A stretch of DNA of 64,000 nt from Mucilaginibacter endophyticus (GTDB lineage Bacteria > Bacteroidota > Bacteroidia > Sphingobacteriales > Sphingobacteriaceae). Of this stretch, positions 1-8,571 are shown piece by piece. Position numbers and translations under genes: made by a program. The notes below the pieces were generated by a model, which had not been told where the DNA came from, searched no databases, and was given only the letters and a program-made list of their open reading frames with translations. Within the stretch, counting starts at the first letter, position 1, and every line of letters starts with the position of its first letter. The stretch covers positions 124,001 through 188,000 of the forward strand of contig NZ_QPCG01000002.1 in assembly GCF_003351025.1 (NCBI RefSeq), read 5' to 3'.

Positions 1-821
1 TCTGCGCCTACGCTGGTTTCAGCCCATGCGTCATAGTCTGCTTTGGCGGCAACAAGTTTGGCATTCGCTTCATTGAAGGAGTCATTACCTAATAGTAATC
101 TTAACGGCGGATTTTCGGATGCTACGATCTTCAGGATTGCTGCAGACATCCGGACCGGGTCGCCATCTTGTCTGCCGCTGATGCTACGGAGATGGTTTTT
201 GACAATGCCTGCCGTAGCCTGGTAATCGGCCATAGTTTCAGACGTTTCATTAGCAGAACGGCCCGCCCAGTCGGTGCGGATATTGCTTGGAGCTATAATT
301 GAAACTTTGATACCCAGCGGCGCAACTTCTTTCGATAGTGATTCAGAATAGCCGTCAACCGCAAATTTTGTTGCACTGTAAAAGCCCACTGCCGGGGCGC
401 TCATTAAACCAAGTATGGATGAAATGTTGACGATATGACCGCTGCGCTGGCTGCGCATGATGGGTAATACTTCGTTGGTTAGTTTGGCCAGTCCGAAGAA
501 ATTGATCTCGAACATGCGGCGCACTTCAGTTTCTTCGCTTTCCTCAATGGAGCCGAAATAGCCGATACCCGCGTTATTAACCAACACATCAATGCGTCCG
601 AACTTTTGCTCAATCGCTTTTACAGAAGAAACAATTTCATCGGCATTGGTTACATCCAGCTTTAAGGCCAAGGATGTTCCAGGATAGGCAGCGACGATAT
701 CCGCCACATCTTCAATTTTGCGGGCACCTACTGCGGCCAGGTAACCGGCAGCCAGTACTTGTTTAGCTAACTCTTTTCCTAAGCCGGAAGAAACCCCGGT
801 GATAAACCATACTTTTTTCAT
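1..821 (-). CDS. short-chain dehydrogenase/reductase (3' end outside window)
   Basis: NAD(P)-dependent SDR oxidoreductase, probably acting on a carbonyl or alcohol in the cytoplasm; substrate unknown. Translated from ATG at 819-821, it begins MKKVWFITGVSSGLG with the TGxxxGxG cofactor loop, then NNAG and the YSATK catalytic Tyr/Lys. The frame is open to the left edge, where it reads AWAETSVGA; compared with its close paralog at 11211-12053 only about eight residues are missing. The start follows a promoter with the shared AraC-type operator (851-910). It is divergent from the AraC gene at 1420. SDR family membership is certain, the exact reaction is not. Confidence 0.9.
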   Translation of the reverse strand, partial: MKKVWFITGVSSGLGKELAKQVLAAGYLAAVGARKIEDVADIVAAYPGTSLALKLDVTNADEIVSSVKAIEQKFGRIDVLVNNAGIGYFGSIEESEETEVRRMFEINFFGLAKLTNEVLPIMRSQRSGHIVNISSILGLMSAPAVGFYSATKFAVDGYSESLSKEVAPLGIKVSIIAPSNIRTDWAGRSANETSETMADYQATAGIVKNHLRSISGRQDGDPVRMSAAILKIVASENPPLRLLLGNDSFNEANAKLVAAKADYDAWAETSVGA

Positions 822-850
822 TGTCTTATGTTTTTTAATGATTGATGATT

Positions 851-910
851 CAAAGGTAGAGCAGTCCGGACGGCAAGGTTTATCCGATTGTAGGCAATGT
901 TTGCACGATT
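851..910 (-). promoter_or_regulatory. activator-type promoter with shared 32-bp AraC-like operator, copy 1
   Basis: The minus-strand -7 box TACCTTTG lies at 851-858, a 20-bp spacer at 859-878 and the operator at 879-910. On the gene strand the operator is two direct half-sites, AATCGTGCAAA (present as GAATCGTGCAAA) and AATCGGATAAA, 21 bp apart. The usual -33 TTTG is absent and the operator occupies that place, as in promoters that need an activator. It drives the SDR starting at 821. This copy has one change (CGGAT for CGTAT) in the promoter-proximal half-site. Confidence 0.75.
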
Positions 911-1419
911 CTCCGGACAGAAGAGGACTATTGTGAATACGGTAGGAGCATCGGGATAAACAGAGATACGCATAAAGTTATAATTGTCTGGTTTACAGTC
1001 GGTATCGGTAAGTAATAGTCGATTGTTTAATGCGCATGCCTTAACATTGAAAAGTCTTAAAACAACATTTTCAACTTTACGAATTCATCCTGATTTAATG
1101 TGCACTAATCACTCCGAACTACAATTGTCCGGCATGATTTTGACAAACCTTATTTCTTTATATCCGCTTCCTTTTACAATCAAATTTAGTTTCTTGCAGA
1201 AGTGAAAAATTTGGTGTACATATCAAATTTTATGTGCTAAAAATTTCACCGATGAGCCCGTCGAAAAAACTAATTTGATTTTTTAGAATGCAAGGAATTG
1301 AATATTAGCGTTTTGAGGCTGCTCTTAACTGCGCTTAGGCCCCCACGCCGGAAAGCGCGAAAATGCTCCGGTTGTATTGCTGAAATTTTAAATACATTTA
1401 TTATTTATAGCTTTAGTGT
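911..1419. other. intergenic region between divergent SDR and AraC genes
   Basis: About 500 bp upstream of the AraC gene at 1420 with no convincing gene. A 73-codon open frame at 984-1205 has no family resemblance and no promoter. TAGCTTTA at 1408-1415 resembles a -7 box but sits only a few bases before the ATG, so the mRNA would be nearly leaderless. I see no RNA gene here. Confidence 0.4.
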
Positions 1420-2250
1420 ATGCTGTCCAGATTACGACATAAACATGCTGGTATACTGATCTCGTGCACAGAAAGGAAATTTTTCAAGATTGATGCGGAA
1501 TGGGAGTTTCATTCACTTATACGCATCCTGTCCGGAGAGATGAAAATTATTTTAGCGGGCGAGTCTCAGACGTTTGTCACGGGCGATACTTTCCTGGTGC
1601 CGCGAAAGCAGATGACCACCGTAATCAAGCGAGCAAAAGGCGGCTCGCCTTTTAGTTGTATTCTGGTGCGTTTCCGGCCGGAGCATCTTAAGAAATATTT
1701 TACCAAAAATAAAGTAAAAGCCAAACATGCACCTGCGCAACGGGTAAGGGCTTATACACGCCACCCACTGTTAGACAGTTTTTTCGCTTCGCTTATACCT
1801 TATTTTGATCTGGAAAATAAACTGCCAGATGAATTGACTGCTCTTAAAATAAACGAAATATTAACGATACTGCGGGAAATAGATGATAGCGTGGATTGCT
1901 TACTGGCAGACTATTCTGTTACGGACAAGATAGATCTTGCCGTATTCATGGAGAAAAATTTCATGCATAATATGCCGTTAGAAAAACTCGCTTTTCTTGC
2001 CGGCCGTAGTATTTCAACTTTCAACAGGGATTTCAGGATTATATTTCAAACTACGCCGCAAAAATGGCTGATCACTAAACGCCTGGAACTGGCCCACTAT
2101 CAACTTGCGGTTGAAAAAAAGAAACCTAAGGAAGTATACTCCGACACAGGCTTTAAAAACTTTTCCCATTTTTCCTTTTGCTTCAAAAAACACTTCGGCT
2201 ATTCTCCTACAGCATTTCCCGGAACAAAAGGTAGCCCGGAAAAAAACTGA
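1420..2250 (+). CDS. AraC/XylS-family transcriptional regulator (paralog 1 of 3)
   Basis: DNA-binding regulator of 276 residues. The N-terminal half (about 1-160) resembles a cupin-like AraC sensor domain; the C-terminal 100 residues form the double HTH with GRSISTFNRDF in the first recognition region and the conserved GFKNFSHFSFCFKKHFGYSP at the end. It is closely similar to the proteins starting at 7640 and 10167, especially in the HTH, so the three may read similar DNA. It faces away from the operator-controlled SDR at 821 and converges on the AraC gene at 2353-3249. I infer it could act on the shared operator; the ligand is unknown. Confidence 0.88.
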   Translation: MLSRLRHKHAGILISCTERKFFKIDAEWEFHSLIRILSGEMKIILAGESQTFVTGDTFLVPRKQMTTVIKRAKGGSPFSCILVRFRPEHLKKYFTKNKVKAKHAPAQRVRAYTRHPLLDSFFASLIPYFDLENKLPDELTALKINEILTILREIDDSVDCLLADYSVTDKIDLAVFMEKNFMHNMPLEKLAFLAGRSISTFNRDFRIIFQTTPQKWLITKRLELAHYQLAVEKKKPKEVYSDTGFKNFSHFSFCFKKHFGYSPTAFPGTKGSPEKN

Positions 2251-2284
2251 TCAAACAGAACTAAACAATTAATGATAACAAAAA

Positions 2285-2313
2285 AGCGGGATAAGTTTTA
2301 AACCTACCCCGCT
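2285..2313 (-). terminator. rho-independent terminator after the AraC gene at 2353-3249
   Basis: The inverted repeat AGCGGG (2285-2290) / CCCGCT (2308-2313) is followed on the minus strand by TTTTTTG. It sits between two convergent genes, and only the minus-strand side has a T tract. Confidence 0.6.
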
Positions 2314-2352
2314 CCAGCTAAACAATCAACAACACCCAAACAACACCCTTTA

Positions 2353-3249
2353 TTAGTTCAGCAGGTGCTTTTTATATTGAAGGGGGCTCAGACCTATCTC
2401 CCTTTTAAATAAGCGCGAGAAATAAGATATATTTTCGAAGCCCAACGCATAGGCGATTTCGCTAATATTCCGGTCAGACCCCTTTATGAGATTTTTTGCT
2501 TCCGATATCAGGTAAATGTGGATTAGCTCAATACTGGTTTTTCCGGTTTCATTTTTTAACAGGTCACTGAGGTATCGTGTTGACATATTCAGTGTTAAAG
2601 CTATAAACTTAACCGAAGGCAGCCCTTTATCCAGTAAATCCTGGCCAGAATAGTGCTGATTCAATATGTCGTTAAAACGGGTCACCGTTTTACCGCAATT
2701 TTCAAACCTGTCGTTAAACTGCCTTTTGTAAAAGCGTTGAGAATATTTCAAAATAGATTCAATATGCCCAAGCATGATTCCCCTGCTGTATTCATCCTGG
2801 TTATTTAGATATTCCAATTCGATTTTCTCAAACAGTTCCCAAAGAATTTCTACTTCTTTTGGGGAAAGGTGCAATGCTTCGTTGGTGTCGTAATCGAAAT
2901 AACTGTAATTTTTAATTGCCTGGCGCAATGGGTGCCCGGCCAGCAAGTCTTCGTGGAAATAAATTACAAAACCACCCTCTTCCAGCTCGATATCCCTCAT
3001 CTCTACTACCTGCCTCGGACTGGCAAAGGATAACGATCCGTTATCGTGGTCATATTTAGTCCGGCCATATTTGAAAACCCCTGATTTCATTTTCTTGAAG
3101 CTGATCATATAAAAGTCACTTGTGAACTCGCTTGCAGCAATTGAACATAAGAATTCCTGATTGCATCTGATCAAACTAATCAATGGATTCTCAGGGCGCG
3201 GATAATTATTGACGCGATGAAGCTCGCTGATGGTGCTAAAATGTTTCAT
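2353..3249 (-). CDS. AraC-family transcriptional regulator (second subtype)
   Basis: 298-residue regulator with an N-terminal cupin-like sensor region and a C-terminal AraC HTH of about 100 residues (STRYLSDLLKNETGKT, then ISEIAYALGFENISYFSRLF). I start it at the ATG at 3247-3249 (MKHFSTISEL), because the nine residues upstream overlap a strong inverted repeat. It matches the regulator at 23750-24658 better than the three paralogs at 1420, 7640 and 10167, including the YSYF/FDYDTNEALHLS and PSVKxxA stretches. It lies directly downstream of the DJ-1 gene at 3354-4049 on the same strand. Target and ligand are unknown. Confidence 0.85.
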   Translation of the reverse strand: MKHFSTISELHRVNNYPRPENPLISLIRCNQEFLCSIAASEFTSDFYMISFKKMKSGVFKYGRTKYDHDNGSLSFASPRQVVEMRDIELEEGGFVIYFHEDLLAGHPLRQAIKNYSYFDYDTNEALHLSPKEVEILWELFEKIELEYLNNQDEYSRGIMLGHIESILKYSQRFYKRQFNDRFENCGKTVTRFNDILNQHYSGQDLLDKGLPSVKFIALTLNMSTRYLSDLLKNETGKTSIELIHIYLISEAKNLIKGSDRNISEIAYALGFENISYFSRLFKREIGLSPLQYKKHLLN

Positions 3250-3262
3250 CTTTTTAATTATT

Positions 3263-3296
3263 AATAACACCCGCACTTTTGTGTGCAGGTGTTATT
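3263..3296. repeat. inverted repeat (hairpin) between DJ-1 and AraC genes
   Basis: AATAACACC (3263-3271) pairs with GGTGTTATT (3288-3296), and GCAC/GTGC extends the stem across one C-A mismatch, leaving a 6-base loop. It lies 14 bp before the AraC start. No T tract follows on the minus strand, so it may be an operator, an attenuator or a weak terminator for the DJ-1 gene. Confidence 0.5.
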
Positions 3297-3353
3297 GTGA
3301 GAGCAAAACATTGAAAAACACAGGGCGTTACTATGCGTCCTGTCGCGAAGCGA

Positions 3354-4049
3354 TTAGGCTTCGGCTAATGCTTTCAATAAATTTTCGCCGGTAATTTGTG
3401 CGGATTGAGGGTTTTGACCGGTAATCAGCAAACCGTCTACAACAGAGAATGCACTCCAGTTATCACCTTTCTGGTAATCAGCACCTAAGCTTTTCAATAA
3501 ATCCTCTGTTAAAAATGGCACGGCTTCTGTCAGGCCAACACCTGCTTCTTCGCTATTAGTAAAGCCTGCCACTTTTTTGCCTTTGATCAGTGGTTCGCCG
3601 TTAGCAGCTTTTGCTTTTTTGAGGGCAACTACGCCATGGCATAATAACCCAACTGGTTTACCATTGTGATAAAAGGCTTCGATCAGATCGGCTGCTTTTT
3701 GATCTTCTGCAAGATCCCACATCGGGCCATGGCCGCCAGGGAAAAAGATAGCGTCATAATCGCCTTCTGAAACAGCGTTCAGCAATGCGGTATTGTTTAA
3801 CCTGGCCTGTAAAACTTCGTCGGTATCGAACCTTTTGGTTGCATCTGTAGCAAACTGGTCAATCTGGCTAAATGGATCGATAGGGCCGAAACCTTTAGGA
3901 GAAGCGATGGTGATTTCGTATCCTGCATCTGCTAAAGTGTAATAAGGGGCAGCGAATTCGCCGATCCATAAACCTGTTTTTTTACCGGTGTTACCTAACT
4001 GATCGTGTGATGTTACTACGAACAGTACTTTTTTTGATTTAGTGCTCAT
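3354..4049 (-). CDS. DJ-1/PfpI family protein, type 1 glutamine amidotransferase-like
   Basis: Cytosolic 231-residue DJ-1/PfpI-superfamily protein. The nucleophile elbow is LLCHG with Cys137-His138, the acidic partner is Glu31 in GLWIGEFAAPYY, and FFPGGHGPMWDL precedes the elbow. Members act as glyoxalase III, protein deglycase, chaperone or hydratase; the sequence does not choose between these. No signal peptide, unlike its paralog at 12120-12896 with which it shares long stretches (KKVLFVVTSHD, LLITGQNPQSA). The promoter carries the shared operator (4094-4153), so it likely belongs to the same regulon as the other DJ-1 genes. Confidence 0.92.
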   Translation of the reverse strand: MSTKSKKVLFVVTSHDQLGNTGKKTGLWIGEFAAPYYTLADAGYEITIASPKGFGPIDPFSQIDQFATDATKRFDTDEVLQARLNNTALLNAVSEGDYDAIFFPGGHGPMWDLAEDQKAADLIEAFYHNGKPVGLLCHGVVALKKAKAANGEPLIKGKKVAGFTNSEEAGVGLTEAVPFLTEDLLKSLGADYQKGDNWSAFSVVDGLLITGQNPQSAQITGENLLKALAEA

Positions 4050-4093
4050 GATCTTAATTTTTTAATTTTTTTGTTTCTTTTAATTTGATACAA

Positions 4094-4153
4094 CAAAGTT
4101 AGATCAGCAGCTTTCGGGAAATTTATACGATTGTATGCAATGTTTGCACGATT
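4094..4153 (-). promoter_or_regulatory. activator-type promoter with shared 32-bp AraC-like operator, copy 2
   Basis: The minus-strand -7 box TAACTTTG lies at 4094-4101, a 20-bp spacer at 4102-4121 and the operator at 4122-4153. The half-sites are AATCGTGCAAA and AATCGTATAAA, 21 bp apart. No -33 TTTG lies at the expected distance. The outer flank GGCAAATCG is shared with copies 3 and 5. It drives the DJ-1 gene at 3354-4049. Confidence 0.8.
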
Positions 4154-4218
4154 TGCCGGAATGCTTTGTTGTGTGTTTTTGACCATTATTTATATTCCGT
4201 TGAAGGGTATTAAAGCCG

Positions 4219-5241
4219 TTATTTAGACGACATAACAGAGGCCTTGTAGTCGGTTAGTGATATCCTGTTTTCAGGTTTAGGGCATTCTTTAACAATAAAA
4301 TGCGAAATGATATAATGAAGGGTCGGAAAGAAAAGCATCAGGAAAACCAAACTTGAGACACCGAGCAAAATAAACAACACAATTTTAGCCCCTGGCAAAT
4401 CGGAATGCGATGCAAAGCGGAAAGCGGCTGCGGTGATGGCGGCTAATGGAAAACTGGTTGCCCACCATGTTATTGTGAATTGAACCTTCACTAATAAGAA
4501 GAAGAGTTTGCGTCCCAATAAAAGCAATAAAAATATACTGCTGTAAAAGAAAAAATCTGCTGTCAGATCCTGTTTTCCGACTATTTGCTGGTAATTGGAA
4601 TATAATAACGCGAATGGTCCCGCCAATAACAATAAGGTTGGCTGTAACGTTGCTGCCAAGCCTTCCTGGAAAATAAGTCTTTGAAATACGAGAATAAATA
4701 CAAGAAAGGTAAGTAGAAAACCGGCGACAAAAAAGAAAATGCCAATCTCATGAACCGCTGCTCCTCCATATGACCAGCCTGTCAAGGGAATATCCAGTAA
4801 GCAAAAAATCGGAATTGTCCAGCCTGGCAGTGCATGCAAAACATTCTGTTGCTGGCTGATCCAGCGGGTAAAAAGGGAGTAGGTAAAGACAAAAGTCGCT
4901 ATCGACGCGATGATCCAGAGTACAAAACCCAATTGCGGTGCATATGGATGAACGAGGCCGGTTACCAGTAAAAAGGCGGTGAAAAATATAGCGTAAAGGT
5001 TAACGCCAATGGGGTGATTAAAATCCTGTTTAACCAATTGCGGGTATTTGATCCATTTAAGGAGGAATAATATACAGAAGATAATGAATAGTCCTACAGC
5101 CGCGAAGCTGATCGCTTCTTTAAAGCTGTTACCGAAATAGCTCCAGGCGTAAGCCAGGCTGCTTAAACTACTGACAACTGCAAAAAAAGTTAAGGGGAAA
5201 AACTGCAAAAAATTTGGTTGTTTATTTTCGATCGTTTCCAT
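4219..5241 (-). CDS. SLAC1/TehA (TDT) family membrane channel
   Basis: 340-residue polytopic membrane protein with about ten hydrophobic segments and conserved features of the tellurite-resistance/dicarboxylate transporter (TDT) family, such as TWWATSFPLAAITAAAFRFA near residue 260 and the N-terminal FFPLTFFAVVSSL. SLAC1/TehA proteins are anion channels; the substrate here is not predictable. It has no copy of the shared operator and no clear -7 box, and a strong terminator separates it from the upstream DJ-1 gene at 5452-6318. It may be expressed by read-through. A role in tellurite resistance should not be assumed. Confidence 0.8.
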   Translation of the reverse strand: METIENKQPNFLQFFPLTFFAVVSSLSSLAYAWSYFGNSFKEAISFAAVGLFIIFCILFLLKWIKYPQLVKQDFNHPIGVNLYAIFFTAFLLVTGLVHPYAPQLGFVLWIIASIATFVFTYSLFTRWISQQQNVLHALPGWTIPIFCLLDIPLTGWSYGGAAVHEIGIFFFVAGFLLTFLVFILVFQRLIFQEGLAATLQPTLLLLAGPFALLYSNYQQIVGKQDLTADFFFYSSIFLLLLLGRKLFFLLVKVQFTITWWATSFPLAAITAAAFRFASHSDLPGAKIVLFILLGVSSLVFLMLFFPTLHYIISHFIVKECPKPENRISLTDYKASVMSSK

Positions 5242-5276
5242 GGTATGTTTTTCATTTAATTGGTAAAAGTTGGTTT

Positions 5277-5320
5277 AAAAAAAATGACCATACAGTTGAG
5301 AGCTATTCAACTGTATGGTC
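5277..5320 (-). terminator. rho-independent terminator after exported DJ-1 gene
   Basis: A perfect 14-bp stem, GACCATACAGTTGA (5286-5299) with its complement at 5307-5320 and a 7-base loop, is followed on the minus strand by eight T residues. A second imperfect hairpin at about 5366-5401 (GGTTCTG/CAGAACC) lies between it and the stop codon. Confidence 0.85.
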
Positions 5321-5451
5321 ACTCTCTTTTAATGTTCGAATCGTAGATAGATGATGATTTATGAAGCGTGAGCGGTTCTGTTTTATTCAGAACCATTCAC
5401 GATCATCGCATTGTTAATTGAGCTGTCTGATTTCTGATGATTTATTCGTTA

Positions 5452-6318
5452 TTAACGACGTGAAGCTGCAATTTTTGCAATCAGCGCGTCTGCGAAAGCA
5501 TGATCAGAGAAAGGTTGTTGGCCGGTGATCAATTCGCGATCCTGCACAACTTTTGGTTGCCAAGGCTTGTTATTTTCAACTTTTAAACCGGCTGCGGCAA
5601 GCGCTTCGTCATTATAGTAGGGAGCTGGGCCACCCAGCTGTGGAGTTTCGATCATTTTTTCTTCTGGTTTCGAGAACACTGCTATTTTGTATCCTGCGTA
5701 AGGGAAGTCGTGCGCCAGTTTACCCAGGGCTGAAAAGTGACCTGCTACCAGTTCCTTATTATATTTATCAGTTTCAGGAAGGGTTGACAACAAGCCCATT
5801 GGTCCGTGACAGATCAAAGCAGTGGGACGGCCATTTTTATGGAAGTCGCGAAGTATCAAGCCAAGGTTTTTGTCTTTCACCAGGTCAATCATTGGCGCGT
5901 GTCCGCCGGGTACAAAAACGGCCACATAATCTTGTGTATGACCTACAATTGAAGACAGCAAACGTGGGTGATGTAAGCCCGCAAAGCTGTCAAGGAAACG
6001 TAAGGCCTTCATACGTTTGTTGGCATCGCCACCAAAGAATTTGTCAACATTAGAACTGGCATCCATTGATGGCGTATCACCATTCGGGTTGGCAAAAACA
6101 GGTGTATAACCAGCATCAACCAGTGCCTGAAGCGGAACGGCAACTTCGTTCAGATAGTAACCTGTTGCGTAAGCTTTACCATCAGCAAGTGTCAATATAT
6201 GGCCACCTGACATTACTATTAACACTTTGCCTTTGCTTGCTTGTGCCGCAACCGGCAAAGTATGCATCATTAGCGCAGCAACGGCCACGGCTAACATTAA
6301 TTTAATTTTCGTTTTCAT
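5452..6318 (-). CDS. exported DJ-1/PfpI family protein
   Basis: 288-residue DJ-1/PfpI protein with a signal peptide (MKTKIKLMLAVAVAALMMHT...VAAQA), so it probably acts in the periplasm. ATG at 6316-6318 is chosen because it gives the canonical signal peptide and follows the -7 box; an upstream start would add 11 residues overlapping the leader. The nucleophile is Cys170 in ALICHGPMG, FVPGGHAPMIDL precedes it, and Glu58 (YLNEVAVP) is the likely acidic partner. It is the most divergent of the three DJ-1 proteins here, with a longer insertion around residues 105-130. Its own promoter carries the shared operator and a strong terminator closes the unit. Confidence 0.9.
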   Translation of the reverse strand: MKTKIKLMLAVAVAALMMHTLPVAAQASKGKVLIVMSGGHILTLADGKAYATGYYLNEVAVPLQALVDAGYTPVFANPNGDTPSMDASSNVDKFFGGDANKRMKALRFLDSFAGLHHPRLLSSIVGHTQDYVAVFVPGGHAPMIDLVKDKNLGLILRDFHKNGRPTALICHGPMGLLSTLPETDKYNKELVAGHFSALGKLAHDFPYAGYKIAVFSKPEEKMIETPQLGGPAPYYNDEALAAAGLKVENNKPWQPKVVQDRELITGQQPFSDHAFADALIAKIAASRR

Positions 6319-6348
6319 TTTTTTTGTTATTTTAATAATTTGATGAAG

Positions 6349-6408
6349 CAAAGTTATTTCCGCCTGAACGGATAGGTTTATACGATTGTATGCAATGTTT
6401 GCACGATT
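6349..6408 (-). promoter_or_regulatory. activator-type promoter with shared 32-bp AraC-like operator, copy 3
   Basis: The minus-strand -7 box TAACTTTG lies at 6349-6356, a 20-bp spacer at 6357-6376 and the operator at 6377-6408. The two half-sites are identical to copy 2 and 21 bp apart. There is no -33 TTTG. The box lies 31 bp before the ATG at 6316-6318. Confidence 0.8.
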
Positions 6409-6508
6409 TGCCGAAGGGGCTGTATACGTATGGAAAAAGGATTGTCGTAAAGCAAAAATAGCTTCACCGGTTAAGTAAAGCTATTGCGTTGTATTCACTG
6501 ATACGAGA

Positions 6509-7258
6509 TCAGGCCATACCGCCGGTTACGCGCAGCACCTCACCGGTCATAAATCGGGAATCTTCCGAGGCGAGAAATACTACGACATCGGCAATGTCTC
6601 CAGGTTGACCTGCACGCCCGAGCAGGGTCATGTTCAGCATCATATCTTCAAATGGTGTACCGATGATACCTTTTTCCCGGTTCCCTTCTGTATCGACCAT
6701 GCCGGGGTTAACGGAGTTAACGCGTATTTTCCGGCCGGCGAGTTCTTTGGATAAAGACTTGGTAATGATATCGGCTGTACATTTAGAAGCATTATACACG
6801 GAGCTTCCTGCGGGGGCCAGCGAGGTAACAACCGAACCTATATTGATGATACTTCCGCCCGAACCGTTAAAGTGTTTTACGGCCTCTTTGGTTGTCAGGA
6901 AAACGCCACGCACATTAATGTCAAACATAAAATGAAAATCTTCGGCGGTAATACCTTCCAGTGGGGCAAACCTGTAAACGCCAGCATTGTTAACCAGAAT
7001 ATCGACCGTCCCAAATGTTTTAACAGTTTCTTCAAATAACCGGGCGATGTCCGATTCGCACACTACGCTTCCCTTAATTGCGATGGCTTTTCCGCCATTT
7101 TCAATAATTTCGGCGACAGTTTTATCGGCGCTTTCTTGTGAAGAGGAATAGTTGATCACGACACTTGCACCCTCGGCTGCGAGCCCTTTTGCTATTCCTG
7201 CCCCAATCCCTTTAGATGAACCGGTTACTACGGCTACTTTGTCAGCTAATTTTTTCAT
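6509..7258 (-). CDS. SDR family oxidoreductase (FabG/glucose dehydrogenase-like)
   Basis: 249-residue classical SDR starting at ATG 7256-7258 (MKKLADKVAVVTGSSKGIG). It shows TGSSKGIG for cofactor binding, NNAG, YNASK as catalytic Tyr/Lys, and a C-terminal FLASEDSRFMTGEVLRVTGG typical of the FabG/glucose-1-dehydrogenase subgroup. It therefore differs from the other SDRs in the window, which belong to the retinol-dehydrogenase-like subgroup. Acidic residues are not obvious after the second beta strand (INYSSS), which suggests NADPH. Its promoter lacks the shared operator; a distant TATTTTTG lies at 7438-7445 on the minus strand. The substrate is unknown. Confidence 0.9.
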   Translation of the reverse strand: MKKLADKVAVVTGSSKGIGAGIAKGLAAEGASVVINYSSSQESADKTVAEIIENGGKAIAIKGSVVCESDIARLFEETVKTFGTVDILVNNAGVYRFAPLEGITAEDFHFMFDINVRGVFLTTKEAVKHFNGSGGSIINIGSVVTSLAPAGSSVYNASKCTADIITKSLSKELAGRKIRVNSVNPGMVDTEGNREKGIIGTPFEDMMLNMTLLGRAGQPGDIADVVVFLASEDSRFMTGEVLRVTGGMA

Positions 7259-7639
7259 TGGTGTAATTTGAATTTTAAGTTGATTTATCTTTTTTATTTT
7301 GAAGCAGGCACACTTGTATAGCAATTCGGTTCGGTACACGGGTACCATTATCCATACCGACCTTAAGTATAATATCTCATTTCATACTTTTTATGCTCGA
7401 ACTAAGGATATTGGGTTAGCTTTTACTTGTTTTAGAGCAAAAATAGCCCTCGCCGACACCAATAATTTTGCTGTGCGTATCTAATTTATTTTGTTGAGCG
7501 TACCAGTTCCTGGGAACAGTCTCATTGAAAGAAGATTATGAAGGGGGGGATTTAGGGGTGCTTAGAATGGCCTTTTTTTTAATGTATAAATTCAAATGTT
7601 TTAAAGTAAATTTATTGTTAGTTTAATTTATATCCTTTG
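7259..7639. other. intergenic region between divergent SDR and AraC genes
   Basis: No gene seen. It contains an imperfect inverted repeat, TCGGTA...TACCGA, around 7330-7360 upstream of the SDR, a possible minus-strand -7 box (TATTTTTG, 7438-7445) and a G-rich run near 7542. TATCCTTTG just before the AraC start resembles a -7 box with one extra base. Confidence 0.35.
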
Positions 7640-8494
7640 ATGATGCAAGTGTTAAGGCCCAAATATGCTCCTATTGTTGTTTCCTGTATGGCCGATAAAT
7701 TTTTTAAAGCCGAGGCTATTTGGGAATTTCATTCCTTAATGCGGATTGTTTCCGGTGAAATGAAAATCGTCCTTGCTGAAAATACTCATGTGTTCGGAAT
7801 GGGTGACACATTCCTTGTTCCACGAAACAGGCTCTCCACCGTGATTAAATATCCTAAAGATGGGTTGCCATTTAAGTGTATATTGATAACATTCAGACCT
7901 GAACAATTAAAGGACTATTACGCAAAGCAGAAAAGCAGTGCCAAACTAAAATCCTGGCAAAAAGTAAAGTCTTATGATAAAAACCCGCTCCTTGAAAGCT
8001 TTGTGACTTCACTAATGCCATATTTTGACATGCAGCAGGATCTGCCTGAAGAGCTCGTCAAACTTAAACTTGAAGAGGCCCTTACTATTCTACGTGCTAT
8101 CGATGAAAGCATTGATGGATTGTTATCCGATTTTAGTGATCCTGGAAAAATTGATATTGCGACCTATATGGAGAAAAATTTTATGTTTAACCTGACCCTG
8201 GAAAATTTTAGTTTGCTTACAGGTCGGAGTATTTCTACGTTTAACAGAGATTTCAGGAAATCATTTAATACGCCACCGCAAAAATGGTTGATGCAAAAAC
8301 GCCTGGAACTTGCACATTACTTACTTTTTGAAAAAAAGATAAAACCGGCAGATGTTTACGTCGAGGTTGGATTTGAAAACTTCTCGCATTTTTCTTATTC
8401 CTTTAAAAAATATTTCGGTTATTCTCCCAAAAGATCTACCGAGGGCAAGACTATTAAAACGACTCCCGCAATTGAGAACGATTTGATCCAATGA
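7640..8494 (+). CDS. AraC/XylS-family transcriptional regulator (paralog 2 of 3)
   Basis: 284-residue regulator. Two adjacent in-frame ATGs (7640, 7643) are possible starts. The N-terminal region (about 1-165) aligns along its length with the protein at 1420, for example WEFHSLMRIVSGEMKIVLAE and GDTFLVPRNRLSTVIK; the C-terminal double HTH has GRSISTFNRDFR and GFENFSHFSYSFKKYFGYSP. These are among the best conserved stretches between the paralogs, so similar binding sites are likely. It converges on the operator-controlled tautomerase gene with a shared terminator between. A role on the shared 32-bp operator is inferred. Confidence 0.88.
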   Translation: MMQVLRPKYAPIVVSCMADKFFKAEAIWEFHSLMRIVSGEMKIVLAENTHVFGMGDTFLVPRNRLSTVIKYPKDGLPFKCILITFRPEQLKDYYAKQKSSAKLKSWQKVKSYDKNPLLESFVTSLMPYFDMQQDLPEELVKLKLEEALTILRAIDESIDGLLSDFSDPGKIDIATYMEKNFMFNLTLENFSLLTGRSISTFNRDFRKSFNTPPQKWLMQKRLELAHYLLFEKKIKPADVYVEVGFENFSHFSYSFKKYFGYSPKRSTEGKTIKTTPAIENDLIQ

Positions 8495-8503
8495 TGATGA
8501 CAT

Positions 8504-8545
8504 CAAAAAGCCTTCCTGAATGTTATATCTGGAAGGCTTCTTTTT
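8504..8545. terminator. bidirectional rho-independent terminator
   Basis: AGCCTTCC (8509-8516) pairs with GGAAGGCT (8531-8538), with an A run before and TCTTTTT after, so it can serve the AraC gene ending at 8494 and the convergent tautomerase gene ending at 8572. Confidence 0.8.
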
Positions 8546-8571
8546 CATGGTAATCAGATACAATCTAAAGA

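Noticed and set aside
984..1205. 73-codon open frame on the plus strand
   Set aside because: No family resemblance, no promoter, and it lies in the AT-rich leader region between divergent genes.
3263..3296. Hairpin before the AraC gene considered as a riboswitch
   Set aside because: It is one simple stem-loop with no conserved multi-helix architecture that I recognise.
5553..6053. 166-codon plus-strand frame
   Set aside because: It lies entirely opposite the exported DJ-1 gene, whose motifs and signal peptide are convincing.
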